This document shows positions 48,257-56,640 of a stretch of 64,000 nt of DNA, one piece after another. Positions within the stretch are counted from its first letter, which is position 1, and each line of letters opens with the position of its first letter. The position numbers were made by a program, and so were the translations under genes. Location of the stretch: NCBI RefSeq assembly GCF_011170125.1, contig NZ_BLLN01000003.1, positions 1,312,501 to 1,376,500 of the forward strand. The letters are read 5' to 3'. Origin of the DNA: Streptomyces diastaticus subsp. diastaticus (GTDB lineage Bacteria; Actinomycetota; Actinomycetes; Streptomycetales; Streptomycetaceae). The notes below the pieces were generated by a model. The model was given only the letters and a program-made list of their open reading frames with translations, had not been told where the DNA came from and did not search any database.

Positions 48257-48466
48257 ATGATCCGTCGTATCGCGATCACCCTGGCCGGCGTCGGCGCCGC
48301 CGCCTTTCTCGCCGCCGCCCCCGCCGCCGCCCACGGTGGCAGCGGCGCCGAGTTCGAGGTCGAGGGCTGGAAGGCCGCCGGCACCGTGGTCAAGGTCGGC
48401 GACATCTTCGTCGGTGACTTCAAGGCCGCCGGCTTCGAGGCCGAGGCCGAGTTCACCCGCCGCTGA
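48257..48466 (+). CDS. Small secreted protein
   Basis: A 69-residue exported protein: a signal peptide to about residue 25 (APAAA, then H), then a mature chain of about 44 residues without cysteines. Two related halves can be seen, EVEGWKAAGTVVKVGD and FVGDFKAAGFEAEAEF, sharing a KAAG core. Function unknown. ATG 48245 is an alternative start, and the upstream element has ATTAGCGT near 48207. A very strong terminator follows. Confidence 0.7.
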   Translation: MIRRIAITLAGVGAAAFLAAAPAAAHGGSGAEFEVEGWKAAGTVVKVGDIFVGDFKAAGFEAEAEFTRR

Positions 48467-48480
48467 CCCACGCGTCGCGT

Positions 48481-48520
48481 CACACGGACCGGTGCCCCGG
48501 TGGGGGCACCGGTCCGTGTG
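48481..48520. terminator. Strong bidirectional terminator
   Basis: A perfect 18-bp stem (CACACGGACCGGTGCCCC and its complement) with a 4-nt loop GGTG lies between the small secreted protein gene and the convergent alcohol dehydrogenase gene. Confidence 0.93.
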
Positions 48521-48536
48521 CGCGTCCGCCCGCGGC

Positions 48537-49721
48537 TCAGGGCTTGAACAGGGTCTTCACCATGCCGTCGGCCTTCTCCTGGAACATGGCGTACGCCTTC
48601 GGTGCCTCGTCGAGCGGCATCGAGTGGGTGGCGAAGTGGTCGACGCCCAGCACGTCCTCCTCGTTGAGGAGCGGCAGGATCTCCGGCACCCACCGCAGGA
48701 CGTTGGCCTGGCCCATGCGCAACTGGATCTGCCGGTCGAACATGGACAGCAGCGGCATCGGGTCGAGCGCTCCGCCGTACACCCCGGAGACCGACACCGT
48801 GCCACCCCGGCGCACCAGCCGCATCGCCATGTGCAGGGCGGCGAGCCGGTCCAGGCCGGCGCGCTCCATCAGCGGCTGCGCCAGCGCGTCGGGCAGCAGC
48901 CCCACCGCCCACTGGGCCCCCTTGGCCACCGGCGAGCCGTGCGCCTCCATCCCGACCGCGTCGATCACCGCGTCCGCGCCCCGGCCGTCGGTGTACTCGG
49001 CCACCGCCTCCGGCAGGTCCTTGCCGTACTTGCGCCAGTCCAGCGGGATCACGCCGTGCGCGGCGGCCCGGTTGAGCCGGTCCGGCACCAGGTCCACGCC
49101 GAGGACCCGGCCCGCGCCCCGGTGCAGTGCGATCCGCGACGCCATGTCGCCGATCGGCCCCAGCCCGAGGACGACCACCGTGCCGTCCGCGGGCACCGAG
49201 GCGTACTCCACCGCCTGCCAGGCGGTGGGCAGGACGTCGGAGAGGTAGACGAAGCGGTCGTCGGGCGGTCCGTGCTCGACCTTCACCGGCAGCGTGTCGC
49301 CGAACGGGACACGGAGGTACTCGGCCTGCCCGCCGGGTACCTGGCCGTACAGCTTCGTGTAGCCGAACAGCGCGGCGCCCGTGCCGTACTCGGTGACCTG
49401 GGTCGTCTCGCACTGGGAGTGGAGGCCCTGGTCGCACATGAAGCAGGTGCCGCAGGAGACGTTGAACGGGACGACGACCCGGTCCCCGGGCTTCAGCGCG
49501 GTCACCTCGCCGCCCACCTCCTCCACGACGCCCATCGGCTCGTGGCCGAGGATGTCGCCGGGATCGAGGAAGGGCCCCAGGGGCTCGTAGAGGTGGAGGT
49601 CGGAGCCGCAGAGCCCCGAGGAGGTGATGCGGACGACGACGTCGGTCGGCTCCTCGATCCGTGGATCGGGCACCGTCTCCACCCGGACGTCCCGCCTGCC
49701 CTGCCATGTCACCGCACGCAT
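48537..49721 (-). CDS. Zinc-dependent alcohol dehydrogenase family protein
   Basis: A 394-residue medium-chain dehydrogenase. Catalytic zinc ligands are C38 (GLCGSDLH) and H60-E61 (GHEP). The structural zinc lobe reads CGTCFMCDQGLHSQC. The nucleotide site is VVVLGLGPIGDMASR. The long insert after the cofactor domain places it near the formaldehyde-dehydrogenase-like group rather than simple alcohol dehydrogenases. AAGGAG lies 7 nt before the ATG. It is divergent from the decarboxylase gene. Confidence 0.9.
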   Translation of the reverse strand: MRAVTWQGRRDVRVETVPDPRIEEPTDVVVRITSSGLCGSDLHLYEPLGPFLDPGDILGHEPMGVVEEVGGEVTALKPGDRVVVPFNVSCGTCFMCDQGLHSQCETTQVTEYGTGAALFGYTKLYGQVPGGQAEYLRVPFGDTLPVKVEHGPPDDRFVYLSDVLPTAWQAVEYASVPADGTVVVLGLGPIGDMASRIALHRGAGRVLGVDLVPDRLNRAAAHGVIPLDWRKYGKDLPEAVAEYTDGRGADAVIDAVGMEAHGSPVAKGAQWAVGLLPDALAQPLMERAGLDRLAALHMAMRLVRRGGTVSVSGVYGGALDPMPLLSMFDRQIQLRMGQANVLRWVPEILPLLNEEDVLGVDHFATHSMPLDEAPKAYAMFQEKADGMVKTLFKP

Positions 49722-49941
49722 CGCCGCTCCTTCCGTTCGCCGGGGCACCTTTCGGCACGGTGCCGCTACCGGGCGGGGTGCCCCGGGTGGGGGAGGAGAA
49801 ACGGATGGGGCGATAGGTTCTGGCTCTCATCCACGCTCAGCCACCCGCCCGGGCCGGACGGCGGCACGCCCGTTGACCCGTCCGGCCCTCACAGCGCCGC
49901 GGGCCGTTTTCCCGGGGGCCGGAACCGGGAATCCGCGCTCC

Positions 49942-51405
49942 ATGGACCACGAGCAGGTACCCGTACTCGACGCCCTCGCCGCCTACCACCGACAGCGGCA
50001 GCTCCCCTTCTCCCCGCCCGGCCACAAGCAGGGCAGAGGAGCCGACCCGCGGGTGCGCGAGCTGCTCGGTGACGCGGTCTTCCGCGGCGACCTGCTCGCC
50101 ATGAACGGCCTGGACGACCGCACCTCCTCCCAGCACGTCCTCCAGCGCGCCCAGGACCTCATGGCCGACGCGGTGGGGGCCGAGCACACCTTCTTCTCCA
50201 CCTGCGGCAGCTCCCTCTCGGTGAAGGCCGCCATGCTCTCCGTCGCCGGCCCCCACGAGGAACTGCTGATCGGCCGCGACGCCCACAAGTCGGTCGTCTC
50301 CGGGCTGGTCCTCGCCGGTATCCGTCCGGTCTGGGTCGACCCGCAGTGGGACCCCGGCCTGCACCTGGCGCACCCGCCCGCCGCCGAGACGTACGCGGAG
50401 GCGTTCGCGCGCCACCCGGACGCGCGCGGCGCCCTGGTGACCACCCCGACGCCCTACGGCACCTGCTCCGACCTCGCCGGGATCGCCGAGGTCTGCCATC
50501 GCCGCGGCGTGCCCCTCGTGGTCGACGAGGCGTGGGGCGCGCACCTGCCCTTCCACCCCGACCTGCCGGCCTGGGCGATGGACGCCGGTGCCGACGTCTG
50601 CGTCACCTCGGTCCACAAGATGGGTTCCGGACTGGAGCAGGGCTCCGTCTTCCACCTCCAGGGCGACCTGGTCGACCCGGCCGCTCTGCGCAGCCGCGAG
50701 GACCTCCTCGGCACCACCAGCTCCTCGGTGCTGCTCTACGCCGCCCTCGACGGCTGGCGCCGGCAGATGGTCCAGCACGGCCGGGCCCTCTACGACGAGG
50801 CGCTCGCGCTGGCCGCCTCGGTGCGGGAACGGGTGGGGGCCATCGAGGGTCTCCACGTGCACGGCCGGGAGGACTTCTGCGGGCCGGGCCGGGCCACCGA
50901 CCTCGACCCGCTCCAGTTGATCATCGACGTGAGCGGGCTCGGGATCAGCGGCTACCGGGCTGTGGACGCGCTGCGCGAGCAGGGTCTCTCCCTGCACTTC
51001 GGGGACCACCGCAGGATCAACGCGCAGCTCACCCACGCCGACGACGAGTCGACCGCCGACGCCCTGCTGGCGGGGCTGCGCCGGCTCGCCGCCGACGCCG
51101 GCCGGCTGCCGCGCGACCGTCCGGTGGAGGTGCCCGGTCCCGACGGACTGAGGCTGGAGCAGGTCATGCTTCCGAGGGACGCCTTCTTCGGAGCCGTGGA
51201 GGACGTCGGGTGGCGCGAGGCCGAGGGCCGGATCGCCGCGGAGATGATCACGCCCTACCCGCCCGGCATCCCCGCTGCCCTGCCGGGGGAGCGGCTGGGC
51301 CGCGAGGTGCTGCGCTACCTGCGGACGGGCGTCGAGGCGGGCATGGTCCTGCCGGACGCCACCGACCCGGGGCTGGACACCGTCCGGGTGGTCGCGGCGG
51401 AGTGA
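49942..51405 (+). CDS. Orn/Lys/Arg decarboxylase family protein
   Basis: A 487-residue PLP enzyme of fold type I, with PLP lysine K226 in SVHKMGSGLEQGS and the substrate motif PPGHKQGRGADPR near the start. The C-terminal Orn/Lys/Arg decarboxylase domain is present (AAEMITPYPPGIPAALPGER). It should make cadaverine, putrescine or agmatine, and the substrate is not clear. TAGGTT at 49814 may be its -10 box, giving a leader of about 115 nt. No antizyme-like or transporter partner is adjacent. Confidence 0.88.
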   Translation: MDHEQVPVLDALAAYHRQRQLPFSPPGHKQGRGADPRVRELLGDAVFRGDLLAMNGLDDRTSSQHVLQRAQDLMADAVGAEHTFFSTCGSSLSVKAAMLSVAGPHEELLIGRDAHKSVVSGLVLAGIRPVWVDPQWDPGLHLAHPPAAETYAEAFARHPDARGALVTTPTPYGTCSDLAGIAEVCHRRGVPLVVDEAWGAHLPFHPDLPAWAMDAGADVCVTSVHKMGSGLEQGSVFHLQGDLVDPAALRSREDLLGTTSSSVLLYAALDGWRRQMVQHGRALYDEALALAASVRERVGAIEGLHVHGREDFCGPGRATDLDPLQLIIDVSGLGISGYRAVDALREQGLSLHFGDHRRINAQLTHADDESTADALLAGLRRLAADAGRLPRDRPVEVPGPDGLRLEQVMLPRDAFFGAVEDVGWREAEGRIAAEMITPYPPGIPAALPGERLGREVLRYLRTGVEAGMVLPDATDPGLDTVRVVAAE

Positions 51406-51453
51406 CCGTGACCGCCCCGGTGGGCACGGGGACGGTGGCGGTCCGAGCCGGCG

Positions 51454-52248
51454 TCAGAGCCCCGCCGACTCGGGGGCCAGCGAGAAGACCGCGCCGTCCG
51501 GGTCGCGCAGGACGGCGCCCACGTCGGCCACCGGAGTGGTCTCCGCCAGCCGCTCCGCGCCCAGGGCCACCGCGCGGCCGGCCGCCTCGGCCACGTCGGG
51601 GACGGGGAAGATCAGGTTCCAGCGAGGATGCAGCGCGGGATTGCGCGGATCGCGGGGGCGGAGCCGGGCCGCGACGTGGCCGTGGTCGCGCAGCACGATC
51701 TCGTCGTCCTCGTACCCCACGGCGTCCTCGCCCTCGCGGTGCTCCCAGTCCAGGACCGCGCCGTAGAACAGGGCGGCGGCGAAGGGGTCGGCGCTCTCCA
51801 GGACCAGCCACCACGGGCGGTGCAGGCGCCAGTGCTGCCAGTCGGCGACGAGCCGGCCCTCCCAGAGGCCGAAGGTCGGGCCCGTCGGGTCGGCGGCCAG
51901 GGTGGCGCGACCGGTGGGGGTGTCGACCGGCCCGATGGCCACCGTGCCGCCGCGCTCGCGCACCCGCCCGGCGGCCTCGTTCGAGTCGCTCACCGCGAAG
52001 TACGCCGTCCAGTCCACGGCCACGGGCAGGGCGGGGTCGACCGCGCCGATGCTGGCCACCGGAATGCCCCCGGCGGTCGCGGTGGCCCAGTCCTCGCCCA
52101 TCGGGGAGGACCGGAACTCCCAGCCCAGTACCTGCCCGTAGAAGTCGCGGGCGGTGGTGATGTCGTGGGTCAGCAGGGTGGCCCAGCAGGGCGCGCCCGT
52201 CACGGCGTTGCCGGTGATCTCCATGCGTGAGGTGCCGGCAGTGGTCAT
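51454..52248 (-). CDS. VOC (glyoxalase/bleomycin resistance) family protein, two domains
   Basis: A 264-residue protein with two tandem VOC domains. The first begins CWATLLTHDITTARDFYGQV, and the second has ESADPFAAALFYGAVLDWEH and NLIFPVPDVAEAAGRAVALG. VOC proteins bind metals and small hydrophobic compounds; enzyme or resistance role cannot be told. ATG 52248 follows a G-rich site. It is convergent with the decarboxylase gene. Confidence 0.87.
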   Translation of the reverse strand: MTTAGTSRMEITGNAVTGAPCWATLLTHDITTARDFYGQVLGWEFRSSPMGEDWATATAGGIPVASIGAVDPALPVAVDWTAYFAVSDSNEAAGRVRERGGTVAIGPVDTPTGRATLAADPTGPTFGLWEGRLVADWQHWRLHRPWWLVLESADPFAAALFYGAVLDWEHREGEDAVGYEDDEIVLRDHGHVAARLRPRDPRNPALHPRWNLIFPVPDVAEAAGRAVALGAERLAETTPVADVGAVLRDPDGAVFSLAPESAGL

Positions 52249-52506
52249 CGGGCACCCCCGTGCGGTGTCTGGATCATGTCGTACTCGCTGCCTCACCGTG
52301 TGGGGACGGGGGCCCCGCCGCCGCGCGGGGCGGGCGCTCCAGGGAGAGGGCGGGCCCGGCCGGGCCGGGCGTGCGCACTCCCGTCTGCGAGTGTGCCAGC
52401 ACCGCGCGGTATATGCGAACGAAGCGGATCGAAAGGGGTCAATGCGGGCATGCGGTCCGGAGGGGTGTCTGCCGTGCCGTCCGTCGCCCGTCCCGTCGCC
52501 CGTGGT

Positions 52507-53394
52507 TCACGCCGCCGACTCACCCGCGTGCGGACTCAGCACTCCGGCGGCCACCAGGGCGAAGATCAGCAGGCCCAGCAGTACCCGGTAGTAGACGAAC
52601 GGCATGAAGCTGCGCGTCGTGATGAACTTCATGAACCACGCGATCACCGCGTACCCCACGGCGAAGGCGATCAGGGTGGCGAAGATCGTCTGGCCCCACG
52701 CGACGTGCCCCTCGCCCGCCTCCCGCAGCTCGTAGAAGCCGGAGGCGAGGACGGCGGGCACCGCCAGCAGGAACGAGTAGCGGGCGGCCGCCTCGCGGGT
52801 GTAGCCCATCAGCAGACCGCCGCTGATGGTGGCGCCGGAGCGGGAGACGCCCGGGACCAGGGCCAGCGCCTGGCAGCAGCCGTAGACCAGGCCGTCGCGG
52901 ACGCCCAGGTCGCGCAGGGTCTTGCCGCCGTTCGCCCGGTGCCGGCCGCCGCCGGTCTCGGCCCGGGCCGCCAGCCGGTCGGCGAAGCCCAGCACGAGGC
53001 CCATCACGATGAGGGTGGTCGCGATCAGCCTGAGGTCCCGGAACGGCCCCTCGATCTGGTCCTTGAGCGTCACACCCAGCACGCCGATCGGGATGGACCC
53101 GATGATGACCAGCCAGCCGAGCTGGGCGTCGTGGTTGCCGCGCATCGAGTCGTCCCGGCGGGCCAGCGCCACCAGCGAGCGGAACCACGCACTGACGATG
53201 GTGGCGATGTCCTTGCGGAAGTAGATCAGGACGGCCGTCTCGGTGCCGATCTGGGTGATCGCGGTGAACGCCGCGCCCGGGTCGTGCCAGCCCGCGAAGG
53301 CCGCGGTCAGGCGCAGGTGGGCGCTGGAGGAGATCGGCAGGAACTCGGTGAGCCCCTGGACCAGCCCGAGGATGAGGGATTCGAACCAGGACAT
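52507..53394 (-). CDS. uppP: Undecaprenyl-diphosphatase UppP (BacA)
   Basis: A 295-residue polytopic membrane enzyme that removes a phosphate from undecaprenyl diphosphate to recycle the peptidoglycan carrier lipid, and gives bacitracin tolerance when abundant. The two signatures are present: QGLTEFLPISSSAHLRL (E and S residues) and PGVSRSGATISGGLLMGYTR. The length is typical for actinobacteria. The start codon region happens to contain TGGTTCGAATCC, which looks like a tRNA T-loop but is coding. Confidence 0.95.
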   Translation of the reverse strand: MSWFESLILGLVQGLTEFLPISSSAHLRLTAAFAGWHDPGAAFTAITQIGTETAVLIYFRKDIATIVSAWFRSLVALARRDDSMRGNHDAQLGWLVIIGSIPIGVLGVTLKDQIEGPFRDLRLIATTLIVMGLVLGFADRLAARAETGGGRHRANGGKTLRDLGVRDGLVYGCCQALALVPGVSRSGATISGGLLMGYTREAAARYSFLLAVPAVLASGFYELREAGEGHVAWGQTIFATLIAFAVGYAVIAWFMKFITTRSFMPFVYYRVLLGLLIFALVAAGVLSPHAGESAA

Positions 53395-53743
53395 GGAAGG
53401 CAGGCCGTCCGGGAGCGTCGTGCGCGGCGGCCGGTGCTCCCGGGGCGCCGTCGCGGTGCGGGCAGGACCGCCCGGGCCGCTCGGACTCCGGGCGGGCCGG
53501 TGCTCCGGAGCCGCTCGCGGTGCCCGACGCGGCGTCAGGCGTTGCCGGCTGGTGCGAAAGGTGCGGTATGCCCCGGATCGCGCCCCCCGGCCCGGGCAGC
53601 GTAACGCCGCCAGGTGGCCGGGGAGCGACGCCCGCACAGGCGGGTCGTGGACCGGAAGGTGTACGCGAGGTGACGGGCCGCCAGGCGCGGGGCGCGTCCC
53701 CTGCCCGGTGCCACGCCGTTCCGGCGCGCCTGCCCGGCGTGGC
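53395..53743. other. Upstream region of uppP, nothing recognised
   Basis: About 350 nt between two same-strand genes. Open frames here have no family features. It must hold the uppP promoter, but I could not pick boxes. Confidence 0.5.
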
Positions 53744-54493
53744 TCACCCGTCGCCGTAGACGACGTCGACCTCCTCGAAGCCCAGAGAGGTGAGCAGTCC
53801 CTCCAGCATGCCGGTGGTGTTGCGCTCGGCCCGCGCGACCAGACCGCTCTCCTTCGCGGCGTCGCCGATGTGCTGGACGGCGAGTTTGTTGACGGCCTGT
53901 TCGCTGCCCGGGTTGTCCGAGAGGAAGTCGCCCAGCCGGTCGAGCAGGCCGCGCTGCTTGGAGACGGTGTAGCTGCGGTCCGCGTCGAGCGCGGGCCTGC
54001 CGAGCCGGGCGTGCGGCAGCCGGATCTCTGCCCGGGTCCGTTCCTCGTCGACCCGGACCGCGTCCTCGCCGATCCGGCCGAGGTCGACCGAGGCGCCGAC
54101 GGTGCCCGCGCCGACGAAGAGGGTCCGGGTGCCCTTGACGGCGTCCGGCACGTACTTGGTGTCCTTCTCCAGGTCGACCACCACCTGGAAGGAGCCCGAG
54201 GCGGCCTGGTAGCTGCTCATGTCGCGGATCGACCTGAGGACCGCCGGGCCGGTGCGGTCCTTCGTCCCGCCGCCGAACACGTCGTCCAGGCCGGGCACCA
54301 GGTCCAGCCGGGTGATCGCGAGCAGCAGGAGGAGGAGTCCGGCGAAGAACGCCGTCATCTTCACCCACCACGGGGCCCGCCGACGTTCCGGAGCGCCGGT
54401 CTCCGTGCGCGGCGGGCCGTGGTGGTCCGCGTCGTACTCCGGCGCCGCCGGGTCGGCGGCGCCCTTCCGGGGTCGTGCGTCCTTGGACGGCAT
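53744..54493 (-). CDS. DUF4230 membrane protein
   Basis: A 249-residue protein with a polar cytoplasmic tail, a single membrane span at about 45-62 (MTAFFAGLLLLLLAITRLDL) and an extracellular DUF4230 domain containing RDMSSYQAASGSFQVVVDLE and GASVDLGRIGEDAVRVD. DUF4230 proteins are widespread with no known activity. Confidence 0.8.
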   Translation of the reverse strand: MPSKDARPRKGAADPAAPEYDADHHGPPRTETGAPERRRAPWWVKMTAFFAGLLLLLLAITRLDLVPGLDDVFGGGTKDRTGPAVLRSIRDMSSYQAASGSFQVVVDLEKDTKYVPDAVKGTRTLFVGAGTVGASVDLGRIGEDAVRVDEERTRAEIRLPHARLGRPALDADRSYTVSKQRGLLDRLGDFLSDNPGSEQAVNKLAVQHIGDAAKESGLVARAERNTTGMLEGLLTSLGFEEVDVVYGDG

Positions 54494-54574
54494 AGCTGCC
54501 TTGTGACCCCGAACAGCCTTGTTGAACCCGGAAGTTCGCCCTCCCGCGCCCGGCCGGGGGAGGGCGTACCCGGA

Positions 54575-55468
54575 CTACGCCACCGGGCGGCGGGCCCGCA
54601 GCGCGAAGAGCAGCGGAATCCGCGGCGCCGAGTCCGGCAGCCGGAACCGCCCCGACTCCGTCCGCACCATCTCGGGCCAGCGCGGGAACGGCAGCTCCTC
54701 GTCCTCCCGCAGCAGCTCGATCGCCAGCCCCGCCCCGACGAGCGCGTTCACCACCTCGCCGAGCCCGTGCATCCACTCGACGCTCTCGGTCGCCCCCTCC
54801 ACCGGCGGCCCGTCCGTGTAGGTGTACGTGGCGTCCCGGCGGATCGCCCCGCGCCCGGCCAGGTAGTCGTGGCGCAGTTCCAGCGCGGCGCCCGCCTCGG
54901 CGGTCGGCGTCGGGCCGAAGGAGTTGAGCAGCGGGTGGAACTCGGCGAGATAGAGCATCCCGCCCGGGCGCAGCAGCGCGGCCACCACCGCCGCCCAGCG
55001 GTCCAGGTCGGGCAGATAGCACAAGGCGCCCTTGCCCGTGTAGACCACGTCGTAGCAGGCCTCGCCCAGCGCCTCGACCGCGTCGTAGACATTGGCCTGA
55101 ACGTAACGGGTCCGGGCCGTCGGCCCGTCCGGCTGCCGCGCCGCCAGCTCCCGCGCGGCCGCCACCGAGGCGCCGGAGAGATCCAGCCCGGTCGCCCGGG
55201 CGCCCTTGCCGGCCAGTACCAGCGTCTCGGTGCCCAGGTGGCACTGGAGGTGGACCAGATCACGCCCGGCCAGCTCCCCCAGGTCCTCGAACTCGTACGG
55301 GGCGAACCAGCGCGCCGGGGCCAGCGCCTGTGCCTCGTCGGCCAGGCCGTAGAAGTCGCTCGCCGTGTGGACGGGGGTCCGGGCGTCCCAGTTCGCCTCG
55401 TTGACCGCCATCAACCGCCGGTCGGCGGAGTCGGGCCGCCGCTTGTCGTCCGTCACCAGGTCATCCAT
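54575..55468 (-). CDS. SAM-dependent methyltransferase
   Basis: A class-I methyltransferase of about 297 residues. Motif I is LVHLQCHLGTETLVLAGKGA with TGLDLSGAS; further along come YDVVYTGKGALCYLPDLDRW and LLRPGGMLYLAEFHPLL. The start at 55468 is preceded by TTGGAT 7 nt upstream, suggesting a leaderless promoter; an ATG at 55477 also exists. Its 5' end overlaps the 3' end of the TVP38 gene by 8 nt, so the two may also be cotranscribed. Substrate unknown. Confidence 0.85.
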   Translation of the reverse strand: MDDLVTDDKRRPDSADRRLMAVNEANWDARTPVHTASDFYGLADEAQALAPARWFAPYEFEDLGELAGRDLVHLQCHLGTETLVLAGKGARATGLDLSGASVAAARELAARQPDGPTARTRYVQANVYDAVEALGEACYDVVYTGKGALCYLPDLDRWAAVVAALLRPGGMLYLAEFHPLLNSFGPTPTAEAGAALELRHDYLAGRGAIRRDATYTYTDGPPVEGATESVEWMHGLGEVVNALVGAGLAIELLREDEELPFPRWPEMVRTESGRFRLPDSAPRIPLLFALRARRPVA

Positions 55469-56264
55469 GCGGCCCATCCAACCCGGCCGCCGCGCTCCCG
55501 TCCCGCCCTGCCGGGAAGATCGAGCCAGCGGCCTGTCCGGCGCGGTCCGCGCCCAGCCGGTGCCGTCGGCGCCAGGCGAAGACCGAGGCGGCCAGGGCGG
55601 AGAGGCCGATGAACCCGGCCGAGGCGAGGAAGACCGGTGAGGTCGGCGAGGCGGCCGTCGATCCGGCCAGTACGTACGCCGCGGTGTTCGGCACCGAGCC
55701 CACCGCCGTGGCCAGCAAGAACGGTGCCCAGCCGATCCGGGAGACGGCGGCGCAGTAGTTGGCGGCGGCGAACGGGACGCCGGGGAAGAGCCGCACCGCC
55801 AGCATCGAGCGGAAACCGTGGCGGCTCAGCTGCCCGTCGGCCGCCCTCAGCACCCGGCCGCGCAGCAGCGGGCGCAGCGCCTCCTGCCCCAGCAGCCGCC
55901 CGAGACCGAAGGCGATGCCCGCCCCGACGACGGTCCCCGCGACCGCCGCGGCCAGGCCGGTGGCGGAGCCGAACAGGGCGCCGGCCGCCAGGTTCAGCAA
56001 CGGCCGGGGCACGAACGCCGCCGTGCACACCCCGTAGCCGACGGCGAAGAGCAGGGCCGCCAGACCGGTGCCGAACGCCGCCGGGAGCCCCGTGGTGAGG
56101 AGCTGCTGCGGTTCGAGGACCAGCACCGCGACCCCGGCCGAGAGGAGCACCAGGGCCAGCAGGGAGAGCCGGGCCCACGGCGAGACCAGCAGCCGCGCAC
56201 ACCGCACCGCGGCGGACCGCGCGGGACGGACGGGGGCCACCGGTGCGGTGGTGGGGGGCGACAT
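55461..56264 (-). CDS. TVP38/TMEM64 (DedA-like) membrane protein
   Basis: A 267-residue multi-span protein with the VTT/SNARE-associated core: FVPRPLLNLAAGALFGSATG, AVAGTVVGAGIAFGLGRLLG and MLAVRLFPGVPFAAANYCAA. Members are thought to move lipids across membranes. TACGCT 6 nt before the ATG suggests a leaderless start. It shares its 3' end with the methyltransferase start. Confidence 0.85.
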   Translation of the reverse strand: MSPPTTAPVAPVRPARSAAVRCARLLVSPWARLSLLALVLLSAGVAVLVLEPQQLLTTGLPAAFGTGLAALLFAVGYGVCTAAFVPRPLLNLAAGALFGSATGLAAAVAGTVVGAGIAFGLGRLLGQEALRPLLRGRVLRAADGQLSRHGFRSMLAVRLFPGVPFAAANYCAAVSRIGWAPFLLATAVGSVPNTAAYVLAGSTAASPTSPVFLASAGFIGLSALAASVFAWRRRHRLGADRAGQAAGSIFPAGRDGSAAAGLDGPHG

Positions 56265-56447
56265 CCGGGGAGCGTAACCGACGGAACGCGGTGATCGCCC
56301 TGCGGGCCGCGTCACTTCCCGGCGGGGGGCTGCCCGGATGGCGGGGAGGGACGTGATGTGTACGTGCCCCCTCCGCTCCGCCCGCCGGCCGGTGCGGGCG
56401 ACGGTAATTCGGTCGACGCGCCCACCGCCCCCGGACAGGATGGGGGC

Positions 56448-56546
56448 ATGTCCCGGTACGCCATTCCCGCAGCCACGTCCGCAGTCGCGGACGCTGCGAA
56501 GGGTGCCGGTCTCCCCTTCGACGGCTTCGACGGCGCACGAATCTGA
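56448..56546 (+). CDS. Putative leader ORF upstream of tuf3
   Basis: A 32-codon frame ([20 protein letters not shown], then [12 protein letters not shown]). The ATG lies 6 nt after CAGGAT (56436-56441), which with TCGACG 17 nt further upstream could be a promoter. It ends at the first arm of a hairpin and 94 nt before the EF-Tu3 gene. It could be a leader peptide or a chance frame; the promoter match is modest. Confidence 0.35.
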   Translation: MSRYAIPAATSAVADAAKGAGLPFDGFDGARI

Positions 56547-56587
56547 CCCTCCCCGGAACGTCCGGCGGACCCCGCAGGGGGAGGGTC
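56545..56587 (+). promoter_or_regulatory. Hairpin between leader ORF and tuf3
   Basis: GACCCTCCCC pairs perfectly with GGGGAGGGTC, enclosing a smaller GTCC/GGAC hairpin. The first arm includes the last two bases of the leader ORF stop codon, so a terminating ribosome would cover it. There is no T-run; it could attenuate transcription or protect the message. Confidence 0.6.
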
Positions 56588-56640
56588 GGCCGGAGTCAGG
56601 GGTCCCGGATCGTCTCGCGCTTCCGCAGAAGGACACCACC

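Noticed and set aside
53371..53396. TGGTTCGAATCC on the minus strand, identical to a tRNA T-loop
   Set aside because: It is the start of uppP (M-S-W-F-E-S), no tRNA acceptor or anticodon arms can be drawn around it, and the reading frame continues as a clear UppP protein.
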